Shown here piece after piece: positions 1 to 10,706 of a DNA stretch of 64,000 bases. Within the stretch, counting starts at the first letter, position 1, and each line of letters starts with the position of its first letter. Position numbers and translations under genes: made by a program. The notes beneath the pieces are model-generated. The model saw only the letters and a list, made by a program, of their open reading frames with translations, was not told the DNA's origin and made no database searches. The stretch is from Chitinivorax tropicus (GTDB taxonomy: Bacteria > Pseudomonadota > Gammaproteobacteria > Burkholderiales > SCOH01), in the NCBI RefSeq assembly GCF_014202905.1, contig NZ_JACHHY010000019.1, positions 42,900 to 106,899 on the forward strand. Reading direction: 5' to 3'.

Positions 1-236
1 AGGTATCGGCGCGGAAGCGGCTTCCCGTCATTGACAACCCTTGGGGATTGCCCCCTGCGCGTTGTGACGGGATGCCAATGTCGATGCACTCGGATCTCGC
101 GCAGGGAACTCCTCAGGAAAGACGTACCGAATACACGACTGCACAGCAAGTCGGTCGAGCCAGATCATCAGCTGTCGTTGGGCCACGTCGGTGCCCATAC
201 ATCAATACATGCAATCTATCGGGAAAGGAACCCAGT

Positions 237-2207
<1,971 letters not shown>

Positions 2208-2236
2208 TCTTCTCTGGTTCATTGCTGGCGTGGTTG

Positions 2237-2265
2237 ACGCGTGCCCACTGGGCACGCGTTTTTTT
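2237..2265 (+). terminator. rho-independent terminator of acs
   Basis: Perfect 10-bp stem (acgcgtgccc / gggcacgcgt) with a 3-base loop, followed directly by a run of seven T. It lies 30 bases after the acs stop codon. Confidence 0.95.
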
Positions 2266-2322
2266 CACAGACACACCCCTGGTGCCGAGAGGCGGCCCAG
2301 TCGCCGCCTCTGGATGCCTCAT

Positions 2323-4701
2323 TCAACGGGTGAGGTTCACCACCGATTGGGTCAAAGGCCCATCTGAAACCGACAACTCCCAACTGCCGCCTGCTGGCAA
2401 TGCCGCAGTGGAAATTGTGACCGATCCCGATGCCTGCCCCAGCACCAACGCCGTCCGTTTACCATCCGTGGCAACATGCACCACACTCAACTGCTGACCG
2501 GCAGGCCAGCCGAATGTCGCGCGCCCATTCCTCTCGGCCACCACCGGGCGGGTGCTCGCTGCCGCCTGGGTGCCCGCGGTCGCCCAGCGCTTGAGCACAT
2601 TGCCGTTGTAATACACTTCCAGCGATTTGAGTCGGGTCGTGGCTTGTAATTTAAAGTTCAGAAAATCCATTGACGCATCATGATCCAGCTTCAGATGGCG
2701 GGGTTTGACCCACCAGCTGTTGCCGGACTGATCTTCAACGCGACACCAATAGCCGGCATTGTCCAGATTACGCATGGCGCTGTCGGGCACACTTGGCGGC
2801 AAGTCTGCTGCCGGCGACACCCCCACCACGGAATTCAGCTGGAATCGGCCTGCCAGCCTTTGTACACTGAGGTTGTAGTGCACAGCGGAAACCGTTGCCG
2901 ACTGCTCGGTGCGCACGCTGGCCTGCACCATGGCCCCTGGTTTGATCAGCCCATTCAATTCGCCATATCTCCGCATATTGTCGCTGGTGAAATCCGAGAT
3001 CCATTTGGGGTAGCTGTAGGACATCACGTCCTTATAGGTTGCCGCAGGATAGCGGTGTTTGAAAACCCCTTGGAAAAGGTTGACCCCAGCGTATTTGCCC
3101 ATCTGGGCAGGTGTGCCATCCGATGCGAGATAGGGGTAGGTATTCTTTACGGTATCGAAGGTATGGAACCGGCCAAAGTTATGACCAATCTCATGTGCCA
3201 CCAGGTCAGCTGCATACTCGGAATTCGCATGACCGAAATCTGCATCCTTGACAGAGTCATCACTCCAATCCGCCGCGCCAACCGATGCATTGCCACCCAC
3301 AATGCCCAGCCCTTTGTTTGTCCAATCAGGCGATACGCCAAAATAGAACTCATAACCCGCAGCATTTTCAGCTTGGTGCAGTTGCTTCAAGGCATCCAGA
3401 TCATCATTGTCATTTGGTAGGGCAGGATAATTGGTGATCATCGGCGCATGGCTGACCACCTGTACCTCAGACACCGGATACATGGTTGTCAATACGTCTT
3501 GGATCATGGTCAGGCTTTTGAGCGGCGCCGGGGTGCCTAACACCCCACGCTGCATCGGCACCAGATGTACCTTCATGCGGGTGCTACGCCCCATCAGTGG
3601 TTGGACGCTGCCGATCGTGGCACTGCCCGTAGATGGGTCGATTGCTGTGACGCGCAAGGTTTTAAAGCTGCCAACATGAGCCTTGGGAACAACCGCCCAG
3701 TAGTTGTCCGTTACGTCATCCAGCGCACCCGTCGTGAAAGGGTAGTTTGCATTACCCGACATGGGCAGATTGAACAACACATTGCCCTTTGCATCCAACC
3801 CCTCAAGGAAGACCGTTGCCAGCAATGATAGTGACGCATTGATCGTACTAACCCGTGCAATCACCATCACCGGCTTATTGGGCACCAAGGTCAAAAAGCT
3901 GCTATCCGATTGCATGATACTGGTCTGACCCAATGCCAGACTGACATTCAAATTACTGGGAGTCGGCACATCCAAGGTGACAGTTGGCCCATTGAAGACA
4001 CTTCCCCCTTTGGTGACGAATTGCAACACCGCAGTGCCGCCCACTGCGGTCAAAATGGTGACAGACAGGTGATTGTCATCGGCGATCGTCGGAATATAAG
4101 ACAACCCATTGACACGTATCGACGTAACCGATGTCAAGCACTGCCCTGTCAGATACGTCACCACATTGGCCAGGATCTTGTTGCCAGCGGGGGCGTTTAG
4201 CGAGACCGGGCACCAAGTGAAGTTCACATTCCCCCCCGCACCGCCCGCCAGCACCACCCGACTACCATCATTCAGGATTGCCGTTACCGTCGCTGGCGAG
4301 CCAGCTGCAATGGGCAGACTGGGCATGATGAAGCGTAACGATACCGCACCCGTCATATCGACCAGCTTATCAAAGCTGACATTGACGTCAGCAACGGTCA
4401 TTTGAAACACACGATCCAACGCAACACCGGTAAAGGTCACCGTTTCGCCAGCCTGCGGTGCGATCAATGAGCTACCCGTCACAACTGGTGTTGGTGTTGG
4501 TGTTGGTGTTGGTGTCGGTGTCGGTGTTGGTGTCGGTGTCGGAGTCGGTGTCGGTGTCGGTGTTGGAGTCGGTGTCGGTGTTGGAGTCGGCGTTGGCGTC
4601 GTACCTGAGCCCCCTCCCCCGCCACCACAAGAAACCAGCGCCAATGTCATTGATACAGCTCCCGCAATCATTCGCACGCGGAATGAATGTACATAATCCA
4701 T
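2323..4701 (-). CDS. metzincin-type zinc metalloprotease lipoprotein with Thr-Pro linker
   Basis: Probable surface-anchored or secreted zinc protease of 792 residues. The start at 4701 follows a GGAGG box; the frame opens further upstream but the lipoprotein signal begins here, with a lipobox LVSC ending at Cys25, then a glycine run and about 19 Thr-Pro repeats (residues about 34-72). The zinc site [11 protein letters not shown] covers residues 503-513 and fits the metzincin pattern HExxHxxGxxH. A Met-turn candidate (VMSYSYP) has its Met at 560. The arrangement resembles M66/StcE-like proteases, but I cannot assign the subfamily. The long N-terminal part between linker and zinc site is unrecognised. 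Convergent with acs. Confidence 0.8.
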   Translation of the reverse strand: MDYVHSFRVRMIAGAVSMTLALVSCGGGGGGSGTTPTPTPTPTPTPTPTPTPTPTPTPTPTPTPTPTPTPTPVVTGSSLIAPQAGETVTFTGVALDRVFQMTVADVNVSFDKLVDMTGAVSLRFIMPSLPIAAGSPATVTAILNDGSRVVLAGGAGGNVNFTWCPVSLNAPAGNKILANVVTYLTGQCLTSVTSIRVNGLSYIPTIADDNHLSVTILTAVGGTAVLQFVTKGGSVFNGPTVTLDVPTPSNLNVSLALGQTSIMQSDSSFLTLVPNKPVMVIARVSTINASLSLLATVFLEGLDAKGNVLFNLPMSGNANYPFTTGALDDVTDNYWAVVPKAHVGSFKTLRVTAIDPSTGSATIGSVQPLMGRSTRMKVHLVPMQRGVLGTPAPLKSLTMIQDVLTTMYPVSEVQVVSHAPMITNYPALPNDNDDLDALKQLHQAENAAGYEFYFGVSPDWTNKGLGIVGGNASVGAADWSDDSVKDADFGHANSEYAADLVAHEIGHNFGRFHTFDTVKNTYPYLASDGTPAQMGKYAGVNLFQGVFKHRYPAATYKDVMSYSYPKWISDFTSDNMRRYGELNGLIKPGAMVQASVRTEQSATVSAVHYNLSVQRLAGRFQLNSVVGVSPAADLPPSVPDSAMRNLDNAGYWCRVEDQSGNSWWVKPRHLKLDHDASMDFLNFKLQATTRLKSLEVYYNGNVLKRWATAGTQAAASTRPVVAERNGRATFGWPAGQQLSVVHVATDGKRTALVLGQASGSVTISTAALPAGGSWELSVSDGPLTQSVVNLTR
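4485..4601 (-). repeat. hexanucleotide tandem repeat coding (Thr-Pro)n
   Basis: About 19 imperfect copies of a 6-bp unit (GGTGTT/GGTGTC/GGAGTC on the + strand) inside the lipoprotein gene, coding a Thr-Pro linker just after the lipid-anchored cysteine. Because the unit is 6 bp, copy-number changes would alter linker length without breaking the frame. Confidence 0.9.
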
Positions 4702-5303
4702 CTTTACCTCCTCTGCAATCCCGCTCGGCCACTCACGGATATGGCCAGTCATATGGCGCGTATGGTATCTGGTCTTGCCACGAATTCCATACGATATCGA
4801 AGATGAAATGGCGGCAGCCTAACCTAATATGCAGAATAGTCGATAAATATGGATTTGAGAGAAACAACACATTGTTTAGTACAACAGACCAATAACGCGG
4901 ACAGTCACCCCTAGCATCATCGTCTACCCATGGATGAACGCCCTCACCCGCTGGAAGCCACGCCACCGACTGCATTTTCATGCAAATTGGTTAAACCAGG
5001 ATGGAGCAGCATGTCAAAAGATATGGAAAAAGACATTTTGCGTCGCACCAAATTAGCGCATGCTCACATGACATCACCACGCTGCTCAACGGATTTTCTT
5101 TTTTCGCATAACAACATAACCACTCACATACTTGGTAATCAATTGCCCACTCTTGCACCAAGTTGGTGCAAAAAAATATTTATGTACACATCTGTTTACA
5201 TTTACTGTCATTAATCAAATAAATATTGTTACTATATGAAACCGCTTACAGAACACTGTTTGCTGGATTTCACACAATTACATACAAGATGCAAGGAGAG
5301 GAA
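4702..5303. other. AT-rich intergenic region between divergent exoprotein genes
   Basis: Divergent upstream region for the metalloprotease (left) and the PEP-CTERM gene (right). It becomes strongly AT-rich from about 4790. A 67-codon frame at 5011-5214 with a fair ribosome-binding site is present but runs through a palindrome and looks non-coding. No RNA gene was recognised. Confidence 0.6.
5153..5171. promoter_or_regulatory. 19-bp perfect palindrome, possible operator
   Basis: The arms ttgcaccaa and ttggtgcaa flank a single central g. It is followed on the + strand by an A-run, not a T-run, so it is not a terminator for the PEP-CTERM gene. Its place about 130 bases before that gene suggests a binding site for a dimeric regulator. 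Which regulator is unknown. Confidence 0.4.
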
Positions 5304-6005
5304 ATGAAGGCTATTCATACCCTGACGGCATTCACCCTCATCGCGCTGGCAAGCACTGCCAATGCAGGTGCGTTGATCGAGGGCTTCGACGACGTCACCA
5401 CCCTGGGGGGTAAAGGCTGGTCATTCATCAATAACAGCACCAGTGCCGGCAGCAACTGGTTTCAAGGAAATGACGGCATATTCTCTTCACAACGAGGTGC
5501 TGCCAACAGCTATGTCAGTGCCAGCTACACCAGCACCAACAGCCTGAGTGGCACTATCAGCAATTGGCTGCTGACACCGACACTATCGCTGCATGGCGGT
5601 GAAACATTGTCATTTTTCACACGCACCGAAGCGGTCGGCAGTGATGACAAAGCATTCGCTGACCGGCTGGAAGTACGCCTCAGCCGCCAAGGCGGCAGCG
5701 CCAATGTTGGCAGTGATGCCAACAGCCTGGGGGATTTCAGCATGCTGCTGACTGCAGTCAATTCCGATCTGACTCCGACTGGTTTCCCCAGCGATTGGAA
5801 GATGTTCAGCGTCGTCATTCCCGACATGAAGGGCTTGGCTGATGCGCGCATCGGTTTCCGCTACTGGGTGACTGACGCCGGCGCCAATGGCAGCAACGGC
5901 AATTACATCGGGCTGGATACCATCAGTGTCGTACCTGTCCCTTCAACACTGGCCTGCCTGGGCCTGGGGTTGATCGGCATGGCCGTACGCCGCCGCCGCC
6001 AATAA
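5304..6005 (+). CDS. PEP-CTERM sorting domain protein, choice-of-anchor J-like
   Basis: Exported protein of 233 residues. It begins with a signal peptide ending near ANAGA and finishes with a PEP-CTERM tail: VPVPSTLACLGLGLIGMAV then the basic end RRRRQ. In this family the tail is cut by an exosortase and the protein goes to the cell surface or exopolysaccharide. The body (EGFDD start, SNWLLTP, LSFFTRTE) resembles the choice-of-anchor J domain. The start at 5304 follows AGGAGAGG; the longer frame from 5226 has no such site. No exosortase gene lies in the window. It precedes the first protease cassette by 106 bases and may be co-transcribed with it. Confidence 0.85.
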   Translation: MKAIHTLTAFTLIALASTANAGALIEGFDDVTTLGGKGWSFINNSTSAGSNWFQGNDGIFSSQRGAANSYVSASYTSTNSLSGTISNWLLTPTLSLHGGETLSFFTRTEAVGSDDKAFADRLEVRLSRQGGSANVGSDANSLGDFSMLLTAVNSDLTPTGFPSDWKMFSVVIPDMKGLADARIGFRYWVTDAGANGSNGNYIGLDTISVVPVPSTLACLGLGLIGMAVRRRRQ

Positions 6006-6111
6006 TCCGCCACTGTCGAGATACTCGACGACGCCAGATTGCACGCACCATGCCTATCATGAAGGCATGGCGGGCTTACTGTTGCTGTCGAATACACGAA
6101 AGGATATGACC

Positions 6112-6543
6112 ATGCGTCCCATCAAGCACACAGCCCTGTTAGTGGGCACTTTGTTTGCGCTGTCTGCAGGTGTATCAAACGCTGCAGAAGAGACAACCAC
6201 CGAATCAGCTGAAACTGCAATGAAGGTCTATCGCGACCCGACCACCGGTCACTTGCGCGAGCCGGAGCATGATGAAGTCAAAGCGGCAGCACCGCTTACT
6301 CGCACCAAGCGCAGCATGGCAGTACAGCCCATGTCCGCCTCCGAAGCCACACCACAGACGAGACGTACCCGCAGCGGTGGTATCGCCATGACGGTTCCCG
6401 AAGATCAGATGAATTACTCCGTCGCAATTCGCAAGGCCGACGGCTCACTGGACATGCACTGCGTCAAAGGTGAACAAGCTGCTGAAGAGCTGGTGAAAAA
6501 CCCTGCTCCCAACAAGCAGAAGGAGCAAAACAATGATCGCTAA
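6112..6543 (+). CDS. small secreted protein, cassette copy 1 (post-PEP-CTERM-1-like)
   Basis: Product of 143 residues with a signal peptide (cut near SNAAEE). It is paralogous to the gene at 8596: both share MKVYRD near the N-terminus, a KRS segment, the block QTRRTRSGG, and a C-terminal NYSVA-x-R-x2-DGS-x-D-x2-CV stretch. Such proteins resemble what databases call the post-PEP-CTERM-1 domain, which I could not check. The start at 6112 fits the AAAGGA box 7 bases upstream better than the ATG at 6106. Its last 11 bases overlap the start of the protease gene, so translation is probably coupled. Role unknown; a propeptide, inhibitor, chaperone or substrate of the protease are all possible. Confidence 0.7.
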   Translation: MRPIKHTALLVGTLFALSAGVSNAAEETTTESAETAMKVYRDPTTGHLREPEHDEVKAAAPLTRTKRSMAVQPMSASEATPQTRRTRSGGIAMTVPEDQMNYSVAIRKADGSLDMHCVKGEQAAEELVKNPAPNKQKEQNNDR

Positions 6544-7951
6544 GCAGATTGCACAAAACGTCGCCTTGGCATTGGCCCTGCTGGGCGCACCGCTTGCGGC
6601 CCAGGCTGCGGCGGAAATCATCATCGTCAATGCCGACGGCCCGGGAGAAGGGTTCAATGACCCCACGCCAGTACTCCCCATCGGCGGTAACACCGGCACC
6701 ACACTCGGCCAGCAACGCCTGAATGCCTTCCAGTTCGCAGCCGACATCTGGAGCAAACAGCTGACCAGCGCGGTACCCATCCGCATCAAATCCAATTTTG
6801 ACCCGCTGACCTGCGACAAAGACAGCGCCACACTGGGCAGCGCAGGCGCACTGTTGATCAACCGTGACTTTGCTGGTGCACCACGAGCCAACACCTGGTA
6901 TCACGGCGCCCTCTCCAACAAACTGCTTGGCGCGGATGACTTTGAAGGCGAGCCGGTGATCCGTGCCCGATTCAATTCGAACCTGGGACAAGCCAATTGC
7001 CTGGAGGGTGGCGGATTCTATCTTGGCACCGATGGCAAGCACGGCAAGCTGACTGACCTGGTCGGCGTGTTGCTACACGAATTCGGGCACGGCCTGGGAT
7101 TCTCCAACCTGACCAACGGCCAAACTGGTAAACAGCAAAGCAATATTCCGTCCAGCTGGGATCATTTGCTGTACGACCTGACCACGCAGAAAACCTGGGC
7201 AGAGATGACCGATGCCGAGCGTGTTGCATCTGGCATCAACTCTCGCAAGCTGATCTGGCGCGGCGCCAATGTCACACAGGCTTCTCCTAAAGTATTGCAG
7301 GCTGCACCTGAGTTGCGTATCAGCGGCATGGCATCCGTAGCTGGCCTTTATCAAATCGGCACGGCAAGTTTTGGCCCTCAGATCACCAACAACGGCCCGA
7401 CTTCGGAAGTCATGCCCGTTGTCGATCAAGCCGATGGCCGTGGCCTGGCATGTGAACCGCTATCAACCTCCAACGCTCAAGCCATACGCGGAAAGACAGC
7501 GTTGATTGATCGCGGTGCCTGCACATTCAGCGTCAAGGTCAAGAATGCTCAGCTGGCTGGCGCAGTTGCGGTGTTGGTGGCTGATCATACCGCCGGCTCC
7601 CCTCCTCCTGGCCTGAGTGGCGATGATCCGACCATCACCATCCCGTCGGTGCGTATCACCAAAGATGATGGTGACAAGCTGAAACTGGCCCTGAAAAATC
7701 GCTCTCGCAACCGCAGCGGCATTTTTGCAGCCCTCGGCATCAGTGCCACGCAACGTGCAGGGGCTGATGAACAGGGAAGACTGTTGATGTTTGCGCCCAA
7801 CCCCTATCAGCCAGGCTCGTCAGTATCCCACTTCGATACCAGCGCCAGCCCTGATCTGCTGATGGAGCCATTCAACACAGAAAGCGTCAAACGCAATCTG
7901 GACGCCCCTTTCGACTTGACCTTCCCGCTGTTGAAAGATCTGGGCTGGTAA
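6533..7951 (+). CDS. secreted PA-domain metalloprotease, cassette copy 1
   Basis: Exported 472-residue protein with a signal peptide (AQAAAEI). The zinc-site motif HEFGHGLGFSN starts at H182, giving HExxH plus the glycine of the extended motif, with Asn where metzincins have the third His. A protease-associated (PA) domain follows (about 285-400; GACTFSVKVKNAQLAGA and SPPPG are typical). The C-terminal SSVSHFDTSASPDLLMEP block is also conserved in the second copy. Expected role: extracellular protein degradation. It begins inside the small gene upstream and ends before a strong terminator at 8014. Confidence 0.8.
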   Translation: MIAKQIAQNVALALALLGAPLAAQAAAEIIIVNADGPGEGFNDPTPVLPIGGNTGTTLGQQRLNAFQFAADIWSKQLTSAVPIRIKSNFDPLTCDKDSATLGSAGALLINRDFAGAPRANTWYHGALSNKLLGADDFEGEPVIRARFNSNLGQANCLEGGGFYLGTDGKHGKLTDLVGVLLHEFGHGLGFSNLTNGQTGKQQSNIPSSWDHLLYDLTTQKTWAEMTDAERVASGINSRKLIWRGANVTQASPKVLQAAPELRISGMASVAGLYQIGTASFGPQITNNGPTSEVMPVVDQADGRGLACEPLSTSNAQAIRGKTALIDRGACTFSVKVKNAQLAGAVAVLVADHTAGSPPPGLSGDDPTITIPSVRITKDDGDKLKLALKNRSRNRSGIFAALGISATQRAGADEQGRLLMFAPNPYQPGSSVSHFDTSASPDLLMEPFNTESVKRNLDAPFDLTFPLLKDLGW

Positions 7952-8013
7952 AACCATAACAATCAGACCCAACTACGCCTCACCTTGTATGGCGTAGTGC
8001 TTCAAGCTTACCT

Positions 8014-8048
8014 CCTCACCTGTCAAATTGGCAGGTGAGGCTTTTTTT
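8014..8048 (+). terminator. terminator of protease cassette 1
   Basis: Stem of 11 pairs (one G-U) with loop aaatt, followed by c and seven T. It separates cassette 1 from cassette 2, so the two copies are independent transcription units at this end. Confidence 0.92.
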
Positions 8049-8595
8049 CGCCACGCGCCCTTCCCCCGACTGATTTGATTTAGTCACTCTGCATCAAGCC
8101 ATGCCATTTGAAATTGCACTGGTCATTCCCGGCAATCCATACCCTCAATAAATACAACCCCGCCAATCATCACATTCACCCTTATTTCAAACATTAGCAA
8201 ATATCACAAGCCAAAAAATACATTACGAAAACCATAATAAATTGATTTTTTTATTCATAAAAATCAAAGAAAAAATCATGACAAACAGGGAGCACCATCG
8301 CCAACACGAAAAACAGATTAAATAAAATAACGTTTACATTCATCTCGTTATACAAAAGCATGGAATTACAAAAAATAGGCAGACTCATATCAAAAATACC
8401 TTTCAATACGCAATCAACATACATAAATCAACCATGACAAGCAATTTTCCACCACAAAGCCGCCAAAAAACAAAATGACAATTTGTTATTTGTAAAATTT
8501 CGCTTGCACTTGGCAATAAAAATGCTGTTAATATAAATAACAGGGCAGGACAGCTATTAAATGCCCACATAAATAATGAGAGAGAGGAATCCATT
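8049..8595. other. AT-rich upstream region of cassette 2
   Basis: About 550 bases, markedly AT-rich from about 8150 to 8590 and unlike the GC-rich neighbours. It contains the sigma-54-type promoter at 8510-8526. No open frame with a ribosome-binding site was recognised. Confidence 0.6.
8510..8526 (+). promoter_or_regulatory. sigma-54 (-24/-12) promoter for cassette 2
   Basis: TTGGCA ATAAAA ATGCTG has the invariant GG (8512-8513) and GC (8524-8525) exactly 10 bases apart and a strong TTGGCA -24 element. Expected transcription start is near 8537, about 60 bases before the GTG start at 8596. PEP-CTERM gene sets are often controlled by the PrsK/PrsR two-component system with sigma-54, so the fit is biologically sensible. 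No activator site was identified. Confidence 0.6.
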
Positions 8596-9045
8596 GTGAA
8601 ATCCATCACAACAGTTGGGGCGATGATCTTGGCAAGTGGCTTATTGATGACCACCCAAACCTTTGCTGCAGAAGCCAATAACACAGCAAATATGAAGGTC
8701 TATCGTGATTCGAAAACCGGCCAGCTCAAAGAGGCCGAGCACGATGAAGCCGCCAAGACCGATCAAGCCCAAATTCAAACTCCCACCCGCGTCAAACGTA
8801 GCCTCGCGGCAATGCCAATGGCAGAACCCGCCATTGCGCCGGAGCCACAGACCCGCCGCACCCGCAGTGGCGGCACCGCCATGCAACTCGGCCCGGAGCA
8901 TCTGAACTATTCAGTTGCCGTCCGCCAAACCGATGGCTCGATTGATGTGCGTTGCGTGGAAGGCAAAGCAGCGGCAGACGCATTGCGCCAAACAGCTCAG
9001 AATGAGAAAAACGATAAGAAGACGGAGCAAAACCATGATCATTAA
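8596..9045 (+). CDS. small secreted protein, cassette copy 2 (post-PEP-CTERM-1-like)
   Basis: Paralogue of the gene at 6112, with 149 residues and a GTG start after an AGAGAGG box. It has a signal peptide (cut near TFAAEA), MKVYRD-x3-TG-x-L-x-E-x-EHDE, VKRS, PQTRRTRSGG and the NYSVAVR segment; the tail is charged (Asn/Lys/Glu/Asp/His-rich), as in copy 1. The arginine-rich RTRRSG-like block could be a proteolytic or modification site, which is inference. It overlaps the next gene by the same 11 bases as in copy 1. Confidence 0.7.
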   Translation: MKSITTVGAMILASGLLMTTQTFAAEANNTANMKVYRDSKTGQLKEAEHDEAAKTDQAQIQTPTRVKRSLAAMPMAEPAIAPEPQTRRTRSGGTAMQLGPEHLNYSVAVRQTDGSIDVRCVEGKAAADALRQTAQNEKNDKKTEQNHDH

Positions 9046-10444
9046 GCGCAGCGTTGTTTCCATTGCTTCAGCCATGGCTTTGATGACCCTTCCGGCGATG
9101 GCATCTGCCACAACGGAGATCATCATCATGAATGCAGATGACGCGAGCGAGGGATTCAATGACCCCACTCCGGTCAACCCAGTTGGCGGCAACGAAGGCA
9201 GAACCCTGGGCGAACAGCGTCTGAATGTGTTCAAGTATGCGGCGAAGCTCTGGGGCAAGAAACTCAATAGCGATGTACCCATTCGCATCAAGGCCAATTT
9301 CAACCCGCTGGAGTGTGACAAGGACAGCGCAACACTTGGCAGCGCCGGCCCGATGGAGGTCAACTCCAACTTCCCTGGCGCACCAAAACGCAACACTTGG
9401 TATCACGGCGCGTTGGCCAACAAGCTGCTAGGCTCGGATGATTTTGATGGCAAGCCCGTTATCCAGGCCCAGTTCAACAGCAACTTGGGCAATGATGATT
9501 GCCTGAAGGGGAGTGGTTTTTATCTCGGACTCGATGGCAAGCATGGCCAACTGACTGATCTGGTCAGCGTATTGCTGCACGAATTCGGTCACGGGCTGGG
9601 CTTCTCGAATCTGACCGATGGCCAGACTGGTAGACAGATGGGGGGCAAACCCTCCGCCTGGGATCACTTCCTGCTCGACACCTCCACCAATAAACGCTGG
9701 TCTGACATGACCACCACAGAGCGGAGAGCATCTGCCATCAACCCTCGCAAACTGGTTTGGATGGGCCCCAATGTAACCCGCGAAGCCCCCAAGGTATTGA
9801 GCCGTGGCGTGCCCGAATTACGCGTCACTACACCCAGTCGGTTGTCCGGCAGCTATTTTGCCGGCACAGCCGAGTTTGGCCCCAAGTTGACAGCCAGCGG
9901 CTTCAGCGGCACAGCAGTCAGCTTCTCGGATCAAGCCAACGGCAAGGCATTGGCCTGCAAACCGATCTCCTCAGGCAATGCCGCGTTATTGCTTGGAAAA
10001 ATTGCCCTGATTGACCGTGGTGGCTGCAACTTGGTTGAAAAGGTGAAGAATGCCCAGGTGGCTGGGGCCATCGGCGTGATCGTCGTTGACAACGCCCCCG
10101 GCTCACCACCACCTGGTATGACAGGCTCAGATAGCACCATTACCATTCCATCCATTCGGGTCACTCAGCAGGATGGTGAGAAGTTCAAGTTGGCCGCCCA
10201 AAGCAATACCGGCCTACTCGTCACATTTGGGCTAAAAGATCAGCAGCTGGCCGGTGCAGATAGCTTGGGTCGCGTACAGATGTACACCCCCAATCCATAT
10301 GTCCCAGGCTCATCCGTTTCGCATTTCGACACGATTGCCAGCCCCAATCTGTTGATGGAGCCACACAACACGGACGACGTGAAAAGATCCGTTGACAGCC
10401 CTCAGGACTTGACCTACCCGCTGTTGAAAGATATCGGCTGGTAA
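9035..10444 (+). CDS. secreted PA-domain metalloprotease, cassette copy 2
   Basis: Paralogue of the protease at 6533, 469 residues. Signal peptide ends near ASATTE; the zinc-site motif HEFGHGLGFSN starts at H182, the same residue number as in copy 1. The PA domain (GGCNLVEKVKNAQVAGA, SPPPG) and the C-terminal VSHFDTIASPNLLMEP block are present. The frame is open from 8915, but that part overlaps the small gene in another frame; ATG 9035 fits the signal peptide and mirrors copy 1. Probably transcribed from the sigma-54 promoter at 8510. Confidence 0.8.
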   Translation: MIIKRSVVSIASAMALMTLPAMASATTEIIIMNADDASEGFNDPTPVNPVGGNEGRTLGEQRLNVFKYAAKLWGKKLNSDVPIRIKANFNPLECDKDSATLGSAGPMEVNSNFPGAPKRNTWYHGALANKLLGSDDFDGKPVIQAQFNSNLGNDDCLKGSGFYLGLDGKHGQLTDLVSVLLHEFGHGLGFSNLTDGQTGRQMGGKPSAWDHFLLDTSTNKRWSDMTTTERRASAINPRKLVWMGPNVTREAPKVLSRGVPELRVTTPSRLSGSYFAGTAEFGPKLTASGFSGTAVSFSDQANGKALACKPISSGNAALLLGKIALIDRGGCNLVEKVKNAQVAGAIGVIVVDNAPGSPPPGMTGSDSTITIPSIRVTQQDGEKFKLAAQSNTGLLVTFGLKDQQLAGADSLGRVQMYTPNPYVPGSSVSHFDTIASPNLLMEPHNTDDVKRSVDSPQDLTYPLLKDIGW

Positions 10445-10526
10445 GCAATAAACAGTAAACAGTTCGGCTGACAAGCAATTGCTGACATGAACAGACACAC
10501 CCATGCCGGTGTTGCCAGCCTCTCAT

Positions 10527-10557
10527 GAGCCCATGGCCCAATCCATGGGCTCTTTTT
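10527..10557 (+). terminator. terminator of protease cassette 2
   Basis: Perfect 10-bp stem gagcccatgg / ccatgggctc with loop cccaat, followed by five T. Confidence 0.92.
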
Positions 10558-10646
10558 CCACCAATGATCAGACGCGACACAGCGTCGAATTGGATGTGAG
10601 ACAACCTCTCGCTACTGTTGGATGACCTTCGCGTTCAATTCCATGC

Positions 10647-10674
10647 AAAAAAAAGCCCCTGCGACGGCAGAGGC
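10647..10674 (-). terminator. terminator of the TPR protein gene
   Basis: On the minus strand, gcctctgc / gcaggggc forms an 8-bp stem (one G-U) with a 4-base loop, followed by eight T. It lies just past the stop codon at 10707. Confidence 0.88.
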
Positions 10675-10706
10675 CATGTTTCTTTAGAAGCGAAAGGCCA
10701 AGCAGC

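Noticed and set aside
48..236. N-terminal extension of acs (63 extra codons)
   Set aside because: The first in-frame ATG with a proper AAGGA box is 237; the extension has no family match and gives an over-long protein.
2288..2311. Terminator for the metalloprotease gene (agaggcgg/ccgcctct)
   Set aside because: No T-run follows on the minus strand, so it is a hairpin at best.
4486..4895. Antisense frame over the Thr-Pro repeat (Val/Ser-rich product)
   Set aside because: It is the reverse reading of the TP-coding repeat, with no ribosome-binding site.
5133..5147. Possible sigma-54 site before the first PEP-CTERM gene
   Set aside because: GG and GC are nine, not ten, bases apart, a spacing not normally tolerated.
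5011..5214. 67-codon frame with GGAG box upstream of the PEP-CTERM gene
   Set aside because: Runs through the 19-bp palindrome and an A-run in a strongly AT-rich region; the product has no coherent features, so it is more likely non-coding.
6070..6086. Sigma-54-like GG-N10-GC sequence upstream of cassette 1
   Set aside because: Only the -12 element (TTGCT) fits; the -24 part is poor and the implied start would leave about 15 bases before the ATG at 6112.
8403..8684. 93-residue minus-strand frame, hydrophobic product
   Set aside because: It overlaps the sigma-54 promoter and the 5' end of cassette 2 and has no ribosome-binding site.
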